A DNA stretch of 64,000 nucleotides from Pseudomonas sp. PDM16 (GTDB lineage: Bacteria > Pseudomonadota > Gammaproteobacteria > Pseudomonadales > Pseudomonadaceae): the NCBI RefSeq assembly GCF_014851865.1, contig NZ_JACVAM010000003.1, positions 248,001 through 312,000 on the forward strand, in the 5' to 3' direction. The notes below the pieces were generated by a model. That model did not search any database. It was not told the origin of the DNA and saw only the letters and a program-made list of their open reading frames with translations. Both the position numbers and the translations under genes were made by a program. Positions 9,257-18,626 of this stretch are shown piece after piece. How positions within the stretch are numbered: position 1 is the stretch's first letter; every line of letters starts with the position of its first letter.

Positions 9257-11668
9257 TTACCAGTTGTAGCTCACCTTGGCCGTGATCTCGCGCCCCGGGT
9301 TGTAGTAGTTCGCGCTACCGCGACCGACCACATGCTGCTCGTCGAACAGGTTGCTGACGTTGATGGCCAGGTCAGTGCCCTTGACGATCTGGTAGTTGAA
9401 TGCGGCATCGAACAGCGTGGTGGCATCGCTCTCGCCGGTGTTGTTGAAGTCGCTGAAATTGTAGGAGCCGACATAACGAGCGCCCAGGCCGACGCTGACA
9501 TCGGTTCCCGGCACGCTGTAATAGCTCCACAGCGAAGCAGAGTGCTTGGGTGCGGAGACCAGCTCGTTACCCTTGATCGATACCGCCTCATAACCCGCCC
9601 CGGTCCAGGACTGCAGCGCACCGCGCAGCACCTCGGTATCCATGTAGGAGTAACCGCCGATCAGGCTCAGGTTTTCCGTCAGCTCGGCCTTGGCCTCCAG
9701 ATCGAGGCCGCGCACGCGCTGCTCGCCCACGGTCTGCTGCTCGATAAGCCCGTTCGACTGTACGACTGCGGTGGCGACATCCTCCTGAGTCAACTCGTAG
9801 ATGGCGGCGGAGAACAGCGCATTCATCGCCAGCGGCGAATACTTCACGCCCACTTCGTACTGCTTGCCACGCTCCGGAGTGACACCGACCTCAGGCGGGG
9901 CAACCGACTCCACCATGCTGACGTAGGTGGAAACCTCATCGTTGACGATGTAGGTCAGCGCGCCACGGAAAGAGTTTTCCGAGAAACTGTCAGAGGTCTT
10001 GGCCCCAGCCAGGTGATCCGTTTCAGAAACGTCCATCGAGTCATGGCGCATGCCGACGGTGACGATGAAACGCTCGTAGAACGACAGGTTCTGCTGCAGG
10101 AAGACCGATTTGGTGGTGTTGTCCCGATCCTTGTCCTCGTAGACGATCGCTGGCGAAACGCCACGGTAGATAGGATTGGTCACGTCGATGGGATCGGCGT
10201 CGCCATAGACGGAGACGTTCTGGGCGGAGGCATCGAGGTACTCCACGCCGACGATGCTGCTGCTGTCGATGTTCTCGAAGCGCGCGTCGTACTGCAGGAT
10301 CACGTTGCCGTTGAACTGTTCTGCCTCGCTATCGGAACCCAGGTAGCCACGATTGACCACGTTGCCGGTATGGCCGGCAGCATCGCTGATGTAGACGTAG
10401 CCGTACTCATCGCTCAGGTCGCTGTGGCGCATGTTGCTGCGCAGGGTGAAGCCGTTGTCGAAATCATGGCTGAAGTTGGCACTGACGTTGGTGCGCTCGA
10501 CATCGTGGAAGTTGTAGCTCGGCTCGCCGAAGAACTCGTCGCGGTCGTACTCGCGGTCCATCGGATAACCGCCACTGTTGGGCGTGTTGTCCTGGCGCAG
10601 GTGATCCACCACCAGGGTGGCCGAGGTATAGGCCGTCGGCGCCCAGGTCAGGCCGCCCATCAGGAAGTTGTTGTCGTCCTGGGAGTGGTCGTACTCGCGG
10701 TCGCTGTCCTGGAACTTGCCGGTGAAGCGGTAGGCCAGGGTCTGCTCCTCGTTCGCATCACCGGTATCCAGGCCGGACTCCATGTGGTTGAACGAGCCGT
10801 AGGTGGCATAGACCTGGCCGAACTTGCTGAAGCGCGGCTGCTTGGTCACGAAGTTCACCGAGCCGCCCGGGTCGGCCGGGCCGAACAGCGTGGAGTTGGC
10901 GCCACGCAGCACTTCGACGCGCTCGTAGGCGAACGGCTCCTCGCGCACGCCGCGCATCGAACCCAGGGTCAGGCCGTCACGGTAGGTGGTGGCCTGGAAG
11001 CCGCGAATCTGGAAGTAGTCGTTGCGGTCATCGGTGCCGTAGTAGTCGGTGATGACGCCCGGCGTGTACTGCAGAATCTCCTCGGTCGTGCTGGCGCTGC
11101 GCTGCTCGACTTCCTTCTGGGTCACCACGGAGACCGATGCCGGGGTGTTGAGAATGCTGGTCGCCACCTTGCCGCCGACCCAGAGCTCCTGGGCTACTAC
11201 AGAGCTGGAGGTATCTTCCGCGGCCGCCTGAGAGTTGACGATAACGGGAGAGAGACGGAATGCCTCCCCATTGGGTGCCGGCTGCAGTCCATAGCTGCCA
11301 TCGCCCTGCTGAACCGCTTCCAGACCAGTACCTGCAAGCAGCAGGGCCAGTCCGGCGGATACGGTATAGCTGCCCTGCAAGCCCGGGCTGGTCACTCCCT
11401 CGGCCAGACTGCCAGCGCCGACTAGGTATACGCCTGCCTCATGGGAGAAGCGCGTCAGCGCGCTGGCCAAGGGACCTGCCGGAATGTCGTAGCTGCGCAC
11501 GGAGGCGGTGGCTGCGCTGCCCTCGGCCATGGCGAGCGGAGACCAACTGGCCAGGCTCACGGCACTGCCCAGCAGCGCCAGGTGAAGCGCCAGGGTCAGC
11601 GGACGCAGGGCAAAGACGTGTGCGGCGACACCCGAACGGGCAGCACGCTGGTGACAGCGGTGGGACAT
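9257..11668 (-). CDS. TonB-dependent siderophore receptor with signalling (STN) domain
   Basis: 803 residues. The ATG at 11668 is chosen because the AGAGGA ribosome site overlaps the earlier ATG at 11677 and so can only serve the later one. A long signal peptide (about 50 residues) is followed by a secretin/TonB N-terminal signalling domain (SYDIPAGPLASALTRFSHEAG). The plug domain contains TPASVSVVTQKEVEQ and VLRGANSTLFG, and a 22-strand barrel ends in KVSYNW with aromatic terminus. Such receptors import Fe(III)-siderophores and signal through FecR to an ECF sigma factor. FecR and sigma genes lie immediately upstream on the same strand, a complete Fec/Fpv-type system. The siderophore is unknown. 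Confidence 0.95.
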   Translation of the reverse strand: MSHRCHQRAARSGVAAHVFALRPLTLALHLALLGSAVSLASWSPLAMAEGSAATASVRSYDIPAGPLASALTRFSHEAGVYLVGAGSLAEGVTSPGLQGSYTVSAGLALLLAGTGLEAVQQGDGSYGLQPAPNGEAFRLSPVIVNSQAAAEDTSSSVVAQELWVGGKVATSILNTPASVSVVTQKEVEQRSASTTEEILQYTPGVITDYYGTDDRNDYFQIRGFQATTYRDGLTLGSMRGVREEPFAYERVEVLRGANSTLFGPADPGGSVNFVTKQPRFSKFGQVYATYGSFNHMESGLDTGDANEEQTLAYRFTGKFQDSDREYDHSQDDNNFLMGGLTWAPTAYTSATLVVDHLRQDNTPNSGGYPMDREYDRDEFFGEPSYNFHDVERTNVSANFSHDFDNGFTLRSNMRHSDLSDEYGYVYISDAAGHTGNVVNRGYLGSDSEAEQFNGNVILQYDARFENIDSSSIVGVEYLDASAQNVSVYGDADPIDVTNPIYRGVSPAIVYEDKDRDNTTKSVFLQQNLSFYERFIVTVGMRHDSMDVSETDHLAGAKTSDSFSENSFRGALTYIVNDEVSTYVSMVESVAPPEVGVTPERGKQYEVGVKYSPLAMNALFSAAIYELTQEDVATAVVQSNGLIEQQTVGEQRVRGLDLEAKAELTENLSLIGGYSYMDTEVLRGALQSWTGAGYEAVSIKGNELVSAPKHSASLWSYYSVPGTDVSVGLGARYVGSYNFSDFNNTGESDATTLFDAAFNYQIVKGTDLAINVSNLFDEQHVVGRGSANYYNPGREITAKVSYNW

Positions 11669-11835
11669 GGACGGCATTCCTCTGGGGCAAGGGTGAATGA
11701 GCGAAGACCCTCAACAGGCGATGCCACACGGCCACTCGAAGCGCCGATTCGGCGATGTTTCATGTCTTCTTACTGGGTAAACCAGCGAGCAGACGAAACC
11801 CGGAACCTCTTCCTGAATTATTTTTCCCGCCCGGC

Positions 11836-12825
11836 TCAGTACCGGGCTTCGATGCTCGCCCACCAGGGCAAGGGCTGTTCGATACGGATCGGCAGCGCCG
11901 AGGCCAGCATACGCAGCACACGCTCGGAGTCCTGAATGGGGAAGTTGCCGTACACCCGCAGATCGGCCACCTCGTCGGCCACGCCGAGGTGGCCGTGACG
12001 ATAGCGGCGCAGCTCCTGCGCGACCTCGCGCAGGGAGATGTTGTCCGCCAACAGCATGCCCTGGGTCCAGGCTTCGCGGGCCGCGTCGGCGGCCAGGCTG
12101 TCGCCGATGCTCTCGGCGCAGAACTGGGCCTGCTGGCCGGCGCCGACCACGCGGCTTTCTCCGCTGGCAGTGCGAATTTCCACCGCGCCCTCGTAGACCG
12201 CCAGCCAGGTGCGCTCGCCATCACGGCGTACGTTGAAACGCGTGCCCAGGGCCTGCAGGCGACCGTGCTCGGTCTCGACATAGAAGGGCCGCGCGCCCTT
12301 GGCGGTGGCGATGAACACCTCGCCGCGCACCAGGGTGACGACTCGCGCACGGGCGCTGAAGGCAAGGTCGATGGCGCTGGCAGTGTTGAGCCAGGCGCGT
12401 GAGCCATCGGCCAGAGTCATTTCACGCTGCTCGCCAGTGTCGGTGTGATGATCCGCGCCGATGGCCATCAGGCTCGACGGTAGCAGCGCCTCGCGCCAGC
12501 CCAACCAACCAGACAGACTGCCGGTGGCGATGATAGCCATCCCGGTCAGCAGACGACGCCGCGAATGCATGCGCCCGGCAACGATGTCAAGCGCATCGGC
12601 AGCCAGTCGCGTGTCTGGTCGGCCCCGCAGCGGCTCGAATTCATGACTGATACCTTCGACATAGCGCCAGGCCTGCTCGTGCAGCAGGTCCTCACCCAAC
12701 CAGGCCTGCCAGTGGGCGCGCTGCTGGGCACTGGCCTGGCCGTCGCGCAAGGTGGCGTACCAGTAGGCCGCCTGCTCCAGCACGGCGTGCGACGGCACGG
12801 TTGGCTCGTAGGCGCGGCTCTCCAT
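11836..12825 (-). CDS. FecR-family anti-sigma / sigma regulator
   Basis: 329 residues. The N-terminal DUF4880-type domain (AAYWYATLRDGQASAQQRAHWQAW) binds the sigma factor in the cytoplasm. A single membrane segment lies near residues 92-110 (LLTGMAIIATGSLSGWLGW). The periplasmic FecR domain follows (LADGSRAWLNTASAIDLAFS and GTRFNVRRDG). It transmits the ligand-bound state of the receptor to the sigma factor. Its ATG overlaps the sigma gene stop by one base (TGATG), indicating coupled translation. A 167-bp gap then precedes the receptor gene, enough for a sigma-dependent promoter, which I could not define. Confidence 0.94.
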   Translation of the reverse strand: MESRAYEPTVPSHAVLEQAAYWYATLRDGQASAQQRAHWQAWLGEDLLHEQAWRYVEGISHEFEPLRGRPDTRLAADALDIVAGRMHSRRRLLTGMAIIATGSLSGWLGWREALLPSSLMAIGADHHTDTGEQREMTLADGSRAWLNTASAIDLAFSARARVVTLVRGEVFIATAKGARPFYVETEHGRLQALGTRFNVRRDGERTWLAVYEGAVEIRTASGESRVVGAGQQAQFCAESIGDSLAADAAREAWTQGMLLADNISLREVAQELRRYRHGHLGVADEVADLRVYGNFPIQDSERVLRMLASALPIRIEQPLPWWASIEARY

Positions 12826-13379
12826 CAGCCGAGCGGTTCCTGGCGCAAGGCGGCGACCGTCGCGCTGGCGCGCAGGGTCAGGCAGGCGAGCATGGCCTGA
12901 GCCACGTACTTGCGCACCATGCGCCCGGAAACCCCCAGCTCTGCACCGACCTCATCGTCGGTCATCTCGCACACCACCGCGAGGATGAAGCCGCGCGCCG
13001 CCCTGGCCGACAGCGTCTGCAGCATGCCGCTGATTTCTTCCAGGGCTTGCAGCACTGCGGCCTGGCGCTCAGCGGAGGGGTACTGGTCTTCCGGCAGTGC
13101 CGCCAGGGTATCGAGCCAGGCGCGCTCGATCTCCTGGCGCCGCCACAGGTTGATGCACAGGTTCCTGGCGGTGGTACGCAGGTAAGCGCGGGCCTCGCCC
13201 ATGCTGGTGAAACGCGGCTGGCTGGCTCCGCCGATCAGGCGCAGGAAGGTGTCCTGGGCCAGATCAGCGGCATCGCAGGCGTGCCCCAGGCGCCGGCGCA
13301 ACCAAGCCTGCAACCAACCGTGGTGGTCGCAGTACAGGGTCTCCAGCGTTGGAGGGGTGGCATAGGCAGATGAGCTCAC
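12825..13379 (-). CDS. ECF sigma factor, FecI type
   Basis: 184 residues with region 2 (DAADLAQDTFLRLIGG, EARAYLRTTARNLCINLWRR) and region 4 (LSARAARGFILAVVCEMTDDEVGAELGVSGRMVRKYVAQAM). These iron-starvation sigma factors direct RNA polymerase to the cognate receptor gene when the siderophore is bound outside. It is first in the sigma-FecR-receptor set and lies about 50 bp downstream of a candidate Fur box, so low iron should induce it. Confidence 0.94.
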   Translation of the reverse strand: MSSSAYATPPTLETLYCDHHGWLQAWLRRRLGHACDAADLAQDTFLRLIGGASQPRFTSMGEARAYLRTTARNLCINLWRRQEIERAWLDTLAALPEDQYPSAERQAAVLQALEEISGMLQTLSARAARGFILAVVCEMTDDEVGAELGVSGRMVRKYVAQAMLACLTLRASATVAALRQEPLG

Positions 13380-13431
13380 AGGCAGTCACCACACCGCTGG
13401 GTGGCGTCCCGCGGGTATCAAGATCTTTAGA

Positions 13432-13456
13432 GCAAATGAGAATTGCTATTAATCAT
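13432..13456 (-). promoter_or_regulatory. Candidate Fur box upstream of the ECF sigma gene
   Basis: GCAAATGAGAATTGCTATT and the following AATCAT resemble the GATAATGATAATCATTATC consensus, including the characteristic ATGAGAAT half. It sits 53-77 bp upstream of the sigma start codon, where a promoter would be. The family context (iron-starvation sigma) supports it. Confidence 0.65.
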
Positions 13457-13559
13457 CACATAACCAGCCATCAGCCAGCAACTTACCGATGCCCTCTTCA
13501 CCGACCGCTTACCCCTCAGCCCAGAGCTCTCGGCTAGAAATGGCTTGGTGAGATACCGA

Positions 13560-13964
13560 TCAGGGCGCCGGTTTTTCCACCCTTTCCAGCTTGTACAGCT
13601 TGTCGATCTGGCAGATCTGCGGCACGCCACCCATGCCATCGAACACCGTCACATGGTCGAGGTGGGTCAGCAGGCCAACGGTCGAGCTGTAACCGATGCT
13701 GCTGCTGAAATCGAGGCGATCACAGTCGCGGCTGAACTCGAGCAGGTAGCGTCGCCCCGGCGCGCGGCCGAGCACGATATGGCGCTTGTCCAGGTAGTCC
13801 CAGTCGTCGATCTCGAAGCGGCTGATCGAATCCTGCGGCTCACCCTGGACCAGCCCCAGCTTGGCCAGGTGCTGGTCCAGCGGCAGTTGTGCATCGCGCA
13901 CATGCTCGCTGGAGGCACAGCCGCCCAGCGTCAGCAACGCACACAGCGCCAGGGTCGACTTCAT
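13560..13964 (-). CDS. Small lipoprotein, DUF6491-like
   Basis: 134 residues from the ATG at 13964, preceded by GGAGGT; the longer frame upstream lacks a signal sequence at its start. Signal peptide and lipobox are clear (LLTLGGC-AS, Cys20 region), so it is a predicted lipoprotein. The mature part contains DDWDYLDKRHIVL, YLLEFSRDCDRLDFSS and two further cysteines. The pattern recalls small Pseudomonas/Xanthomonas lipoproteins of unknown function, but the family assignment is from memory. It stands alone between the Fur-boxed sigma operon and the MscS gene. Confidence 0.8.
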   Translation of the reverse strand: MKSTLALCALLTLGGCASSEHVRDAQLPLDQHLAKLGLVQGEPQDSISRFEIDDWDYLDKRHIVLGRAPGRRYLLEFSRDCDRLDFSSSIGYSSTVGLLTHLDHVTVFDGMGGVPQICQIDKLYKLERVEKPAP

Positions 13965-14096
13965 GGGCACCTCCACTCGACAGAAACACCTCAGGACACA
14001 AGCATGGCCCACGCCCAGCCGCCAGGTTTGTTAGGGTAATGCGCTGCGCTTACCTTCCGCCGCCTGCGGAAAACCACGAACCGCTCGAGGAGTTCC

Positions 14097-15317
14097 ATGC
14101 CCGAACAGTATCGCGAAGCCCTGCAGTGGCTCGAACAGCACCAACAACTCTACACCCTGATCAGCCTCAGCCTGCTGGCCCTGGCCGCCTGGATCGCCAA
14201 CTGGCTGGTCAAGCGCATCCTCCTGCGCGCCCTGTACCGCGGCCTGCGCGCCACCCAACTGGACCGCAGCATCGCCGACTCGCCGGTGATCTCGCGCCTG
14301 GCCAACATAGTGCCGGCGCTAATCCTGTCGCTGGGCATCGCCCTGATCCCCAACCTGCCGGGCGAAGTGACGGAGATCGTGCGCAACGTCTGCGGCGCCT
14401 TCGTGGTCCTGACCCTGGCGCTGGCCATCAGCGAAGTGCTGAACCTGATCAACACGCTCTACCAGCGCCGCCCGGACGCCAATCTGCGGCCGATCAAGGG
14501 CTATGTGCAGGTGCTCAAGATCGCGGTGTTCGCCATCGCCACCATCCTCATCATCGCCGCCCTGGTCGACCGCTCGCCGCTGATCCTGCTGTCCGGCCTC
14601 GGCGCCATGGCCGCGGTGCTGCTGCTGATCTTCCAGGACACCCTACTGTCGCTGGTGGCCAGCGTGCAGATCAGCTCCAACGACATCATCCGCGTCGGCG
14701 ACTGGGTCGAAATGCCCCAGCTCAACGCCGATGGCGATGTGATCGACATCGCCCTGCACACGGTGAAGGTGCAGAACTGGGACAAGACCATCACCACCAT
14801 TCCGACCAAGCGCTTCATCACCGACTCGTTCAAGAACTGGCGCGGCATGCAGGAATCCGGCGGCCGCCGCATCAAGCGCAGCCTGCACCTGGACCAGAAC
14901 AGCGTGCGCTTCCTGGATGCCGAAACCCAGGCGCAGCTACACCGCTTCGACCTGCTCGGCGACTACCTCGACAACAAGCAGGCCGAACTGCAGCAATACA
15001 ACGCCAGCCTCAGCGACCCACTCAACGGCCGCCAGCTGACCAACCTCGGCACCTTCCGCGCCTACGTCGAGCACTACCTGCGCACGCATCCGGAAGTGCA
15101 CCAGCAGATGACCCTGCTGGTCCGCCACCAGCAGCCCAACGAGAATGGCCTGCCGCTGGAGATCTACTGCTTCACCAACACCGTGGCCTGGGCCCAATAC
15201 GAGCGCATCCAGGCGGACATCTTCGACCACCTGCTGGCGATCCTGCCGGCCTTCGGCCTGCGAGTGTTCCAGAACCCCAGTGGCGCGGACTTCCAGCGCC
15301 TGGGCGCGGCGAGGTGA
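14097..15317 (+). CDS. MscS-family mechanosensitive channel, YbdG type
   Basis: 406 residues with about five membrane segments in the first 190 residues. The pore-lining helix and beta domain of MscS follow (LSGLGAMAAVLLLIFQDTL, then LVASVQISSNDIIRVGDWVEMP and KTITTIPTKRFITDSFKNW). The length and the C-terminal extension match YbdG-like channels (about 415 residues in E. coli) rather than the 286-residue MscS. These inner-membrane channels release solutes or sense mild osmotic change. Monocistronic, ended by the terminator at 15385-15430. Confidence 0.92.
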   Translation: MPEQYREALQWLEQHQQLYTLISLSLLALAAWIANWLVKRILLRALYRGLRATQLDRSIADSPVISRLANIVPALILSLGIALIPNLPGEVTEIVRNVCGAFVVLTLALAISEVLNLINTLYQRRPDANLRPIKGYVQVLKIAVFAIATILIIAALVDRSPLILLSGLGAMAAVLLLIFQDTLLSLVASVQISSNDIIRVGDWVEMPQLNADGDVIDIALHTVKVQNWDKTITTIPTKRFITDSFKNWRGMQESGGRRIKRSLHLDQNSVRFLDAETQAQLHRFDLLGDYLDNKQAELQQYNASLSDPLNGRQLTNLGTFRAYVEHYLRTHPEVHQQMTLLVRHQQPNENGLPLEIYCFTNTVAWAQYERIQADIFDHLLAILPAFGLRVFQNPSGADFQRLGAAR

Positions 15318-15384
15318 GTGTCTGGCGCAACAAAGCGCAAACTGCCATGCAATAAGATCTCGACAAACAGAGAATATATGCAAT

Positions 15385-15430
15385 AAAAAATCGCCAGATG
15401 GAGATACGCGATATCCACTGGCGTTTTTTC
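15385..15430. terminator. Strong terminator between the MscS gene and leuA
   Basis: CGCCAG (15392-15397) pairs with CTGGCG (15418-15423), and the stem continues inward through TGGA/TCCA. It is flanked by A6 on the left and T6 on the right. It terminates the mscS transcript. Because it lies upstream of the leader peptide, it is not a classical leu attenuator unless transcription starts still further upstream. Confidence 0.85.
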
Positions 15431-15474
15431 CTTAACTATTGCCAGCTTTCACCTCGCTCTTTAAGGTGAACACC

Positions 15475-15552
15475 ATGAACATAGCCCACACCCTCATCCT
15501 GCTGCGTCAACACGCCTGCCTACGTCTGGTCAGCCCGCGACTGCGTGGCTGA
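15475..15552 (+). CDS. Candidate leucine-rich leader peptide of leuA (25 aa)
   Basis: A short frame starting ATG at 15475, with AAGGTG placed 6 bp upstream. It encodes 25 residues, of which six are leucine (codons 7, 9, 10, 16, 18, 23), plus Ile3, Ile8 and Val19. Two rare codons, ATA at codon 3 and CTA at codon 16, are present. It ends 71 bp before leuA. The composition and position fit a leader peptide that senses leucyl-tRNA. No T-tailed terminator is visible between it and leuA, so if it regulates, the mechanism would be translational or Rho-dependent. AATCC just after its stop codon could pair with GGATT in the leuA ribosome site. Confidence 0.6.
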   Translation: MNIAHTLILLRQHACLRLVSPRLRG

Positions 15553-15623
15553 ATCCCGCCTCCGACGCACACCTTTCGATTTCGCGATTCGCCCGGCCTG
15601 CCGCCGACCCAAGGATTACCCTG

Positions 15624-17294
15624 ATGACCATGCTCAAAGACCCTTCGAAGAAGTACCGCCCGTTCACCCAGGTGCAACTCACTGACCGCACCTGGCCGGA
15701 CCAGATCATCGACAAGGCACCGATCTGGCTGTCCACCGACCTGCGCGACGGCAACCAGTCGCTGATCGAGCCGATGGACGCCGAGAAGAAGATGCGCTTC
15801 TTCAAGTGCCTGGTCGCCGTGGGCCTGAAGGAAATCGAAGTGGGCTTCCCGTCCGCCTCGCAGACCGATTTCGACTTCGTCCGCGAGCTGATCGAAGGCG
15901 GCCACATTCCTGATGACGTGACCATCCAGGTGCTGACCCAGGCTCGCGACGACCTCATCGAGCGTACCTTCGAATCGCTCAAGGGCGCCAAGAAGGCCAT
16001 CGTCCACTACTACAACGCCTGCGCACCGGCCTTCCGCAAGATCGTCTTCAACCAGGATAAAGCCGGGGTCAAAGCCATCGCCGTGGCAGCCGGCACCACC
16101 ATCAAGCGTCTGGCCGCTGCCCAGCCCGACACCCAGTGGGGCTTCGAGTATTCGCCTGAGGTGTTCAGCTCCACCGAAATCGACTTCGCCGTCGAGGTGT
16201 GCAACGCGGTAATCGGCGTGTTCGAGCCGACCCCGGCGCAGAAGCTGATCCTCAACCTGCCGGCCACCATCGAGTGCGCTACTCCGAACAACTACGCCGA
16301 CCAGATCGAGTGGTTCGGCCGCCATGTCGCCCGCCGCGACAGCGTGCTGATCAGCGTGCACACCCACAACGACCGTGGCACCGGCGTAGCTGCCTCGGAG
16401 CTGGCGGTGATGGCGGGCGCCGACCGCGTCGAAGGCTGCCTGTTCGGTAACGGCGAGCGCACCGGCAACGTCTGCCTGGTGACCCTGGCGCTCAACCTCT
16501 ACACCCAGGGCGTCGACCCAGAGCTGGACTTCTCCGACATCGATGCCGTGCGCAAGGTGGTAGAAGAGTGCAACCAGCTGCCAGTGCACCCGCGCCATCC
16601 GTACGTCGGCGATCTGGTCCACACCGCCTTCTCCGGCTCGCACCAGGACGCTATCCGCAAGGGCTTCGCCCAGCAGGATCCGGAAGGCGTCTGGGAAGTA
16701 CCGTACCTGCCGATCGACCCGGCCGACATCGGTCGCGACTATGAAGCCGTGATTCGGGTGAACAGCCAGTCCGGCAAGGGTGGCATCACCTTCCTGCTCG
16801 AACAGGAATACGGCATCAGCCTGCCGCGCCGCATGCAGATCGAGTTCAGCCAGGTGGTACAGCGCGAGACCGACCGCCTTGGCCTGGAGATGACCGCCCA
16901 GCAGATCTACGGCCTGCTGCAGAGCGAATACCTGCAAGCCGACAGCCCGTACGTGCTCACCGGCCATCGCCTGCAGGAAGAGAACGGCATTTGCACCGTC
17001 GACGTTGAGGTTAGCTACGAAGGCGAAGCCCGTCGCAAGCACGGCACCGGCAAGGGCCCGCTGGAGGCGCTGGTCGCCGCCCTGCCGCAGAACATCGAGA
17101 TCATGGACTACCACGAGCACGCCATCAGCGCCGGCACCAACGCCCAGGCTGCGGCCTATATCGAGGTACGCCTGAACGGTGGCCGCCCGCTGCACGGCAT
17201 CGGCATCGACGAGAACCTGACCACCGCGACCTTCCGCGCCCTGTTCAGCGCACTCAACCGCGCGCTGGAGCAGGCCGAGGCACAAGCCGCCTGA
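15624..17294 (+). CDS. leuA: 2-isopropylmalate synthase (long type)
   Basis: 556 residues. It condenses acetyl-CoA with 2-oxoisovalerate, the first committed step to leucine, in the cytoplasm. The TIM-barrel active site shows R41-D-G-N-Q, the metal-binding HTHND (246-250) and GNGERTGN (275-282). A C-terminal LeuA regulatory domain (from about 430) binds leucine for feedback inhibition. The length matches the longer LeuA type found in Pseudomonas and actinobacteria. The ATG has AAGGA at 8 bp. leuBCD are not adjacent, as usual in Pseudomonas. The 306-bp upstream region carries the leader peptide and a terminator. Confidence 0.97.
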   Translation: MTMLKDPSKKYRPFTQVQLTDRTWPDQIIDKAPIWLSTDLRDGNQSLIEPMDAEKKMRFFKCLVAVGLKEIEVGFPSASQTDFDFVRELIEGGHIPDDVTIQVLTQARDDLIERTFESLKGAKKAIVHYYNACAPAFRKIVFNQDKAGVKAIAVAAGTTIKRLAAAQPDTQWGFEYSPEVFSSTEIDFAVEVCNAVIGVFEPTPAQKLILNLPATIECATPNNYADQIEWFGRHVARRDSVLISVHTHNDRGTGVAASELAVMAGADRVEGCLFGNGERTGNVCLVTLALNLYTQGVDPELDFSDIDAVRKVVEECNQLPVHPRHPYVGDLVHTAFSGSHQDAIRKGFAQQDPEGVWEVPYLPIDPADIGRDYEAVIRVNSQSGKGGITFLLEQEYGISLPRRMQIEFSQVVQRETDRLGLEMTAQQIYGLLQSEYLQADSPYVLTGHRLQEENGICTVDVEVSYEGEARRKHGTGKGPLEALVAALPQNIEIMDYHEHAISAGTNAQAAAYIEVRLNGGRPLHGIGIDENLTTATFRALFSALNRALEQAEAQAA

Positions 17295-17326
17295 TCGCAG
17301 GCCGCCTGATCGGTCAGCCACGAATG

Positions 17327-17354
17327 AAAACGCCGGGCACTGGCCGGCGTTTTC
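17327..17354 (+). terminator. Terminator of leuA
   Basis: CGCCGG (17331-17336) and CCGGCG (17344-17349) form a stem extended by flanking AAAA and TTTT, about 35 bp after the leuA stop codon. Confidence 0.85.
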
Positions 17355-17490
17355 GTTTCTGCTCTCAAGGCTCAAGCGGCACGCCCAGTTCCGCACCTAT
17401 GGGCATGCATGCGGCAGTATTGGGCAAGCTGCCTGTCACGCCCGTGCTCTACTCTCTCCTGCGTTTACTGATCCGCTTCGGGAGAACTCC

Positions 17491-18558
17491 ATGAGCAAGA
17501 CCCTCGCCTTCGCCGCCCAGGCCCCACATACCCCGCTGGCCCCGGTGGAAATCCAGCGCCGCGCTGTCGGCCCGGACGATGTGGCCATCGACATTCTCTA
17601 CTGCGGCGTCTGCCACTCGGACCTGCACACCGCACGCAACGAATGGAACAACACTCTGTACCCCTCGGTACCAGGCCATGAGATCGTCGGCCGGGTTACC
17701 GCCGTCGGCAGCAACGTCTCGACGTTCAAGGTCGGCGACGTGGCCGGTGTCGGCTGCATGGTCGACAGCTGCCGCCATTGCGCCTCCTGCAACGAGAACC
17801 TCGAGCAATACTGCGAGAGCGGCTTCACCGGCACCTACAACGGCCCGGTGTTCGGTGGCGAAAATACCTTTGGCGGCTACTCCCAGCACATCGTGGTGGA
17901 GCAGCGTTTCGTCCTGCGCATCAGCCATACCGACCCCGCGCAACTGGCCGCTGTAGCGCCGCTGCTGTGCGCCGGCATCACCACCTACTCGCCGCTGCGC
18001 CAGTGGAAGATCGGTCCGGGGCAGAAGGTCGGCATCGTTGGCCTGGGCGGTCTCGGCCATATGGGCGTGAAGATCGCCGCCGCCATGGGAGCACGCGTGG
18101 TGCTGTTCACCACCTCGCCGAACAAGCGCGATGACGCCCTGCGCCTGGGGGCCAGTGAAGTGGTGGTGTCGAAGAACGCCGAAGAGATGGCGGCCCACGC
18201 CAACAGCTTCGACTTCATCCTCAACACCGTCGCCGCCCCGCACGACCTCAATCCCTTCCTCAACCTGCTCAAGCGCGACACGACCATGACCCTGGTCGGC
18301 GCCCCGGACTCGCCGCACCCGTCGCCCGACGTGTTCGGCCTGATCTTCAAGCGCCGCCGCATCGCCGGATCGCTGATCGGCGGCATTGCCGAGACCCAGG
18401 AGATGCTCGACTTCTGCGCCGCCCACGGCATCGTCTCGGACATCGAGATGATCCCCATGCAGGCAATCAACCAGGCCTACGAGCGCATGCTCAAGAGCGA
18501 TGTGAAGTACCGCTTCGTGATCGACATGGCATCGCTCCAGAACGCCAGCGCAGCCTGA
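17491..18558 (+). CDS. Zinc-dependent NAD(P) alcohol dehydrogenase, YahK/cinnamyl-alcohol type
   Basis: 355 residues of the medium-chain dehydrogenase family. Catalytic zinc ligands are Cys41 and the His63-Glu64 pair (YCGVCHSD, PGHEIVG). The structural-zinc cysteines follow in CMVDSCRHCASCNENLEQYC. The Rossmann motif is VGLGGLGHMGVK. YahK-like enzymes reduce a wide range of aldehydes with NADPH, so a general aldehyde-reductase role is likely. Single gene with its own terminator. Confidence 0.94.
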   Translation: MSKTLAFAAQAPHTPLAPVEIQRRAVGPDDVAIDILYCGVCHSDLHTARNEWNNTLYPSVPGHEIVGRVTAVGSNVSTFKVGDVAGVGCMVDSCRHCASCNENLEQYCESGFTGTYNGPVFGGENTFGGYSQHIVVEQRFVLRISHTDPAQLAAVAPLLCAGITTYSPLRQWKIGPGQKVGIVGLGGLGHMGVKIAAAMGARVVLFTTSPNKRDDALRLGASEVVVSKNAEEMAAHANSFDFILNTVAAPHDLNPFLNLLKRDTTMTLVGAPDSPHPSPDVFGLIFKRRRIAGSLIGGIAETQEMLDFCAAHGIVSDIEMIPMQAINQAYERMLKSDVKYRFVIDMASLQNASAA

Positions 18559-18569
18559 AGGTAAGCACA

Positions 18570-18604
18570 GATGAAAGCGCCGGGATCAGCCCGGCGTTTT
18601 CATC
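18570..18604. terminator. Terminator after the alcohol dehydrogenase gene
   Basis: A near-perfect palindrome in which GATGAAA and TTTTCATC flank GCCGGG/CCCGGC around an ATCA loop. It can serve the dehydrogenase gene and the convergent membrane-protein gene ending at 18627. Confidence 0.85.
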
Positions 18605-18626
18605 TATAGCGCTGGTAACCTCCACG

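Noticed and set aside
11669-11835. A sigma-factor-specific promoter in the gap before the signalling receptor
   Set aside because: A -35/-10 pair for this ECF group could not be identified with confidence, so none is annotated.
15385-15430. The hairpin before leuA as a classical leucine attenuator
   Set aside because: It lies upstream of the leader peptide, so a ribosome on that peptide cannot influence its formation; it fits better as the terminator of the MscS-type gene.
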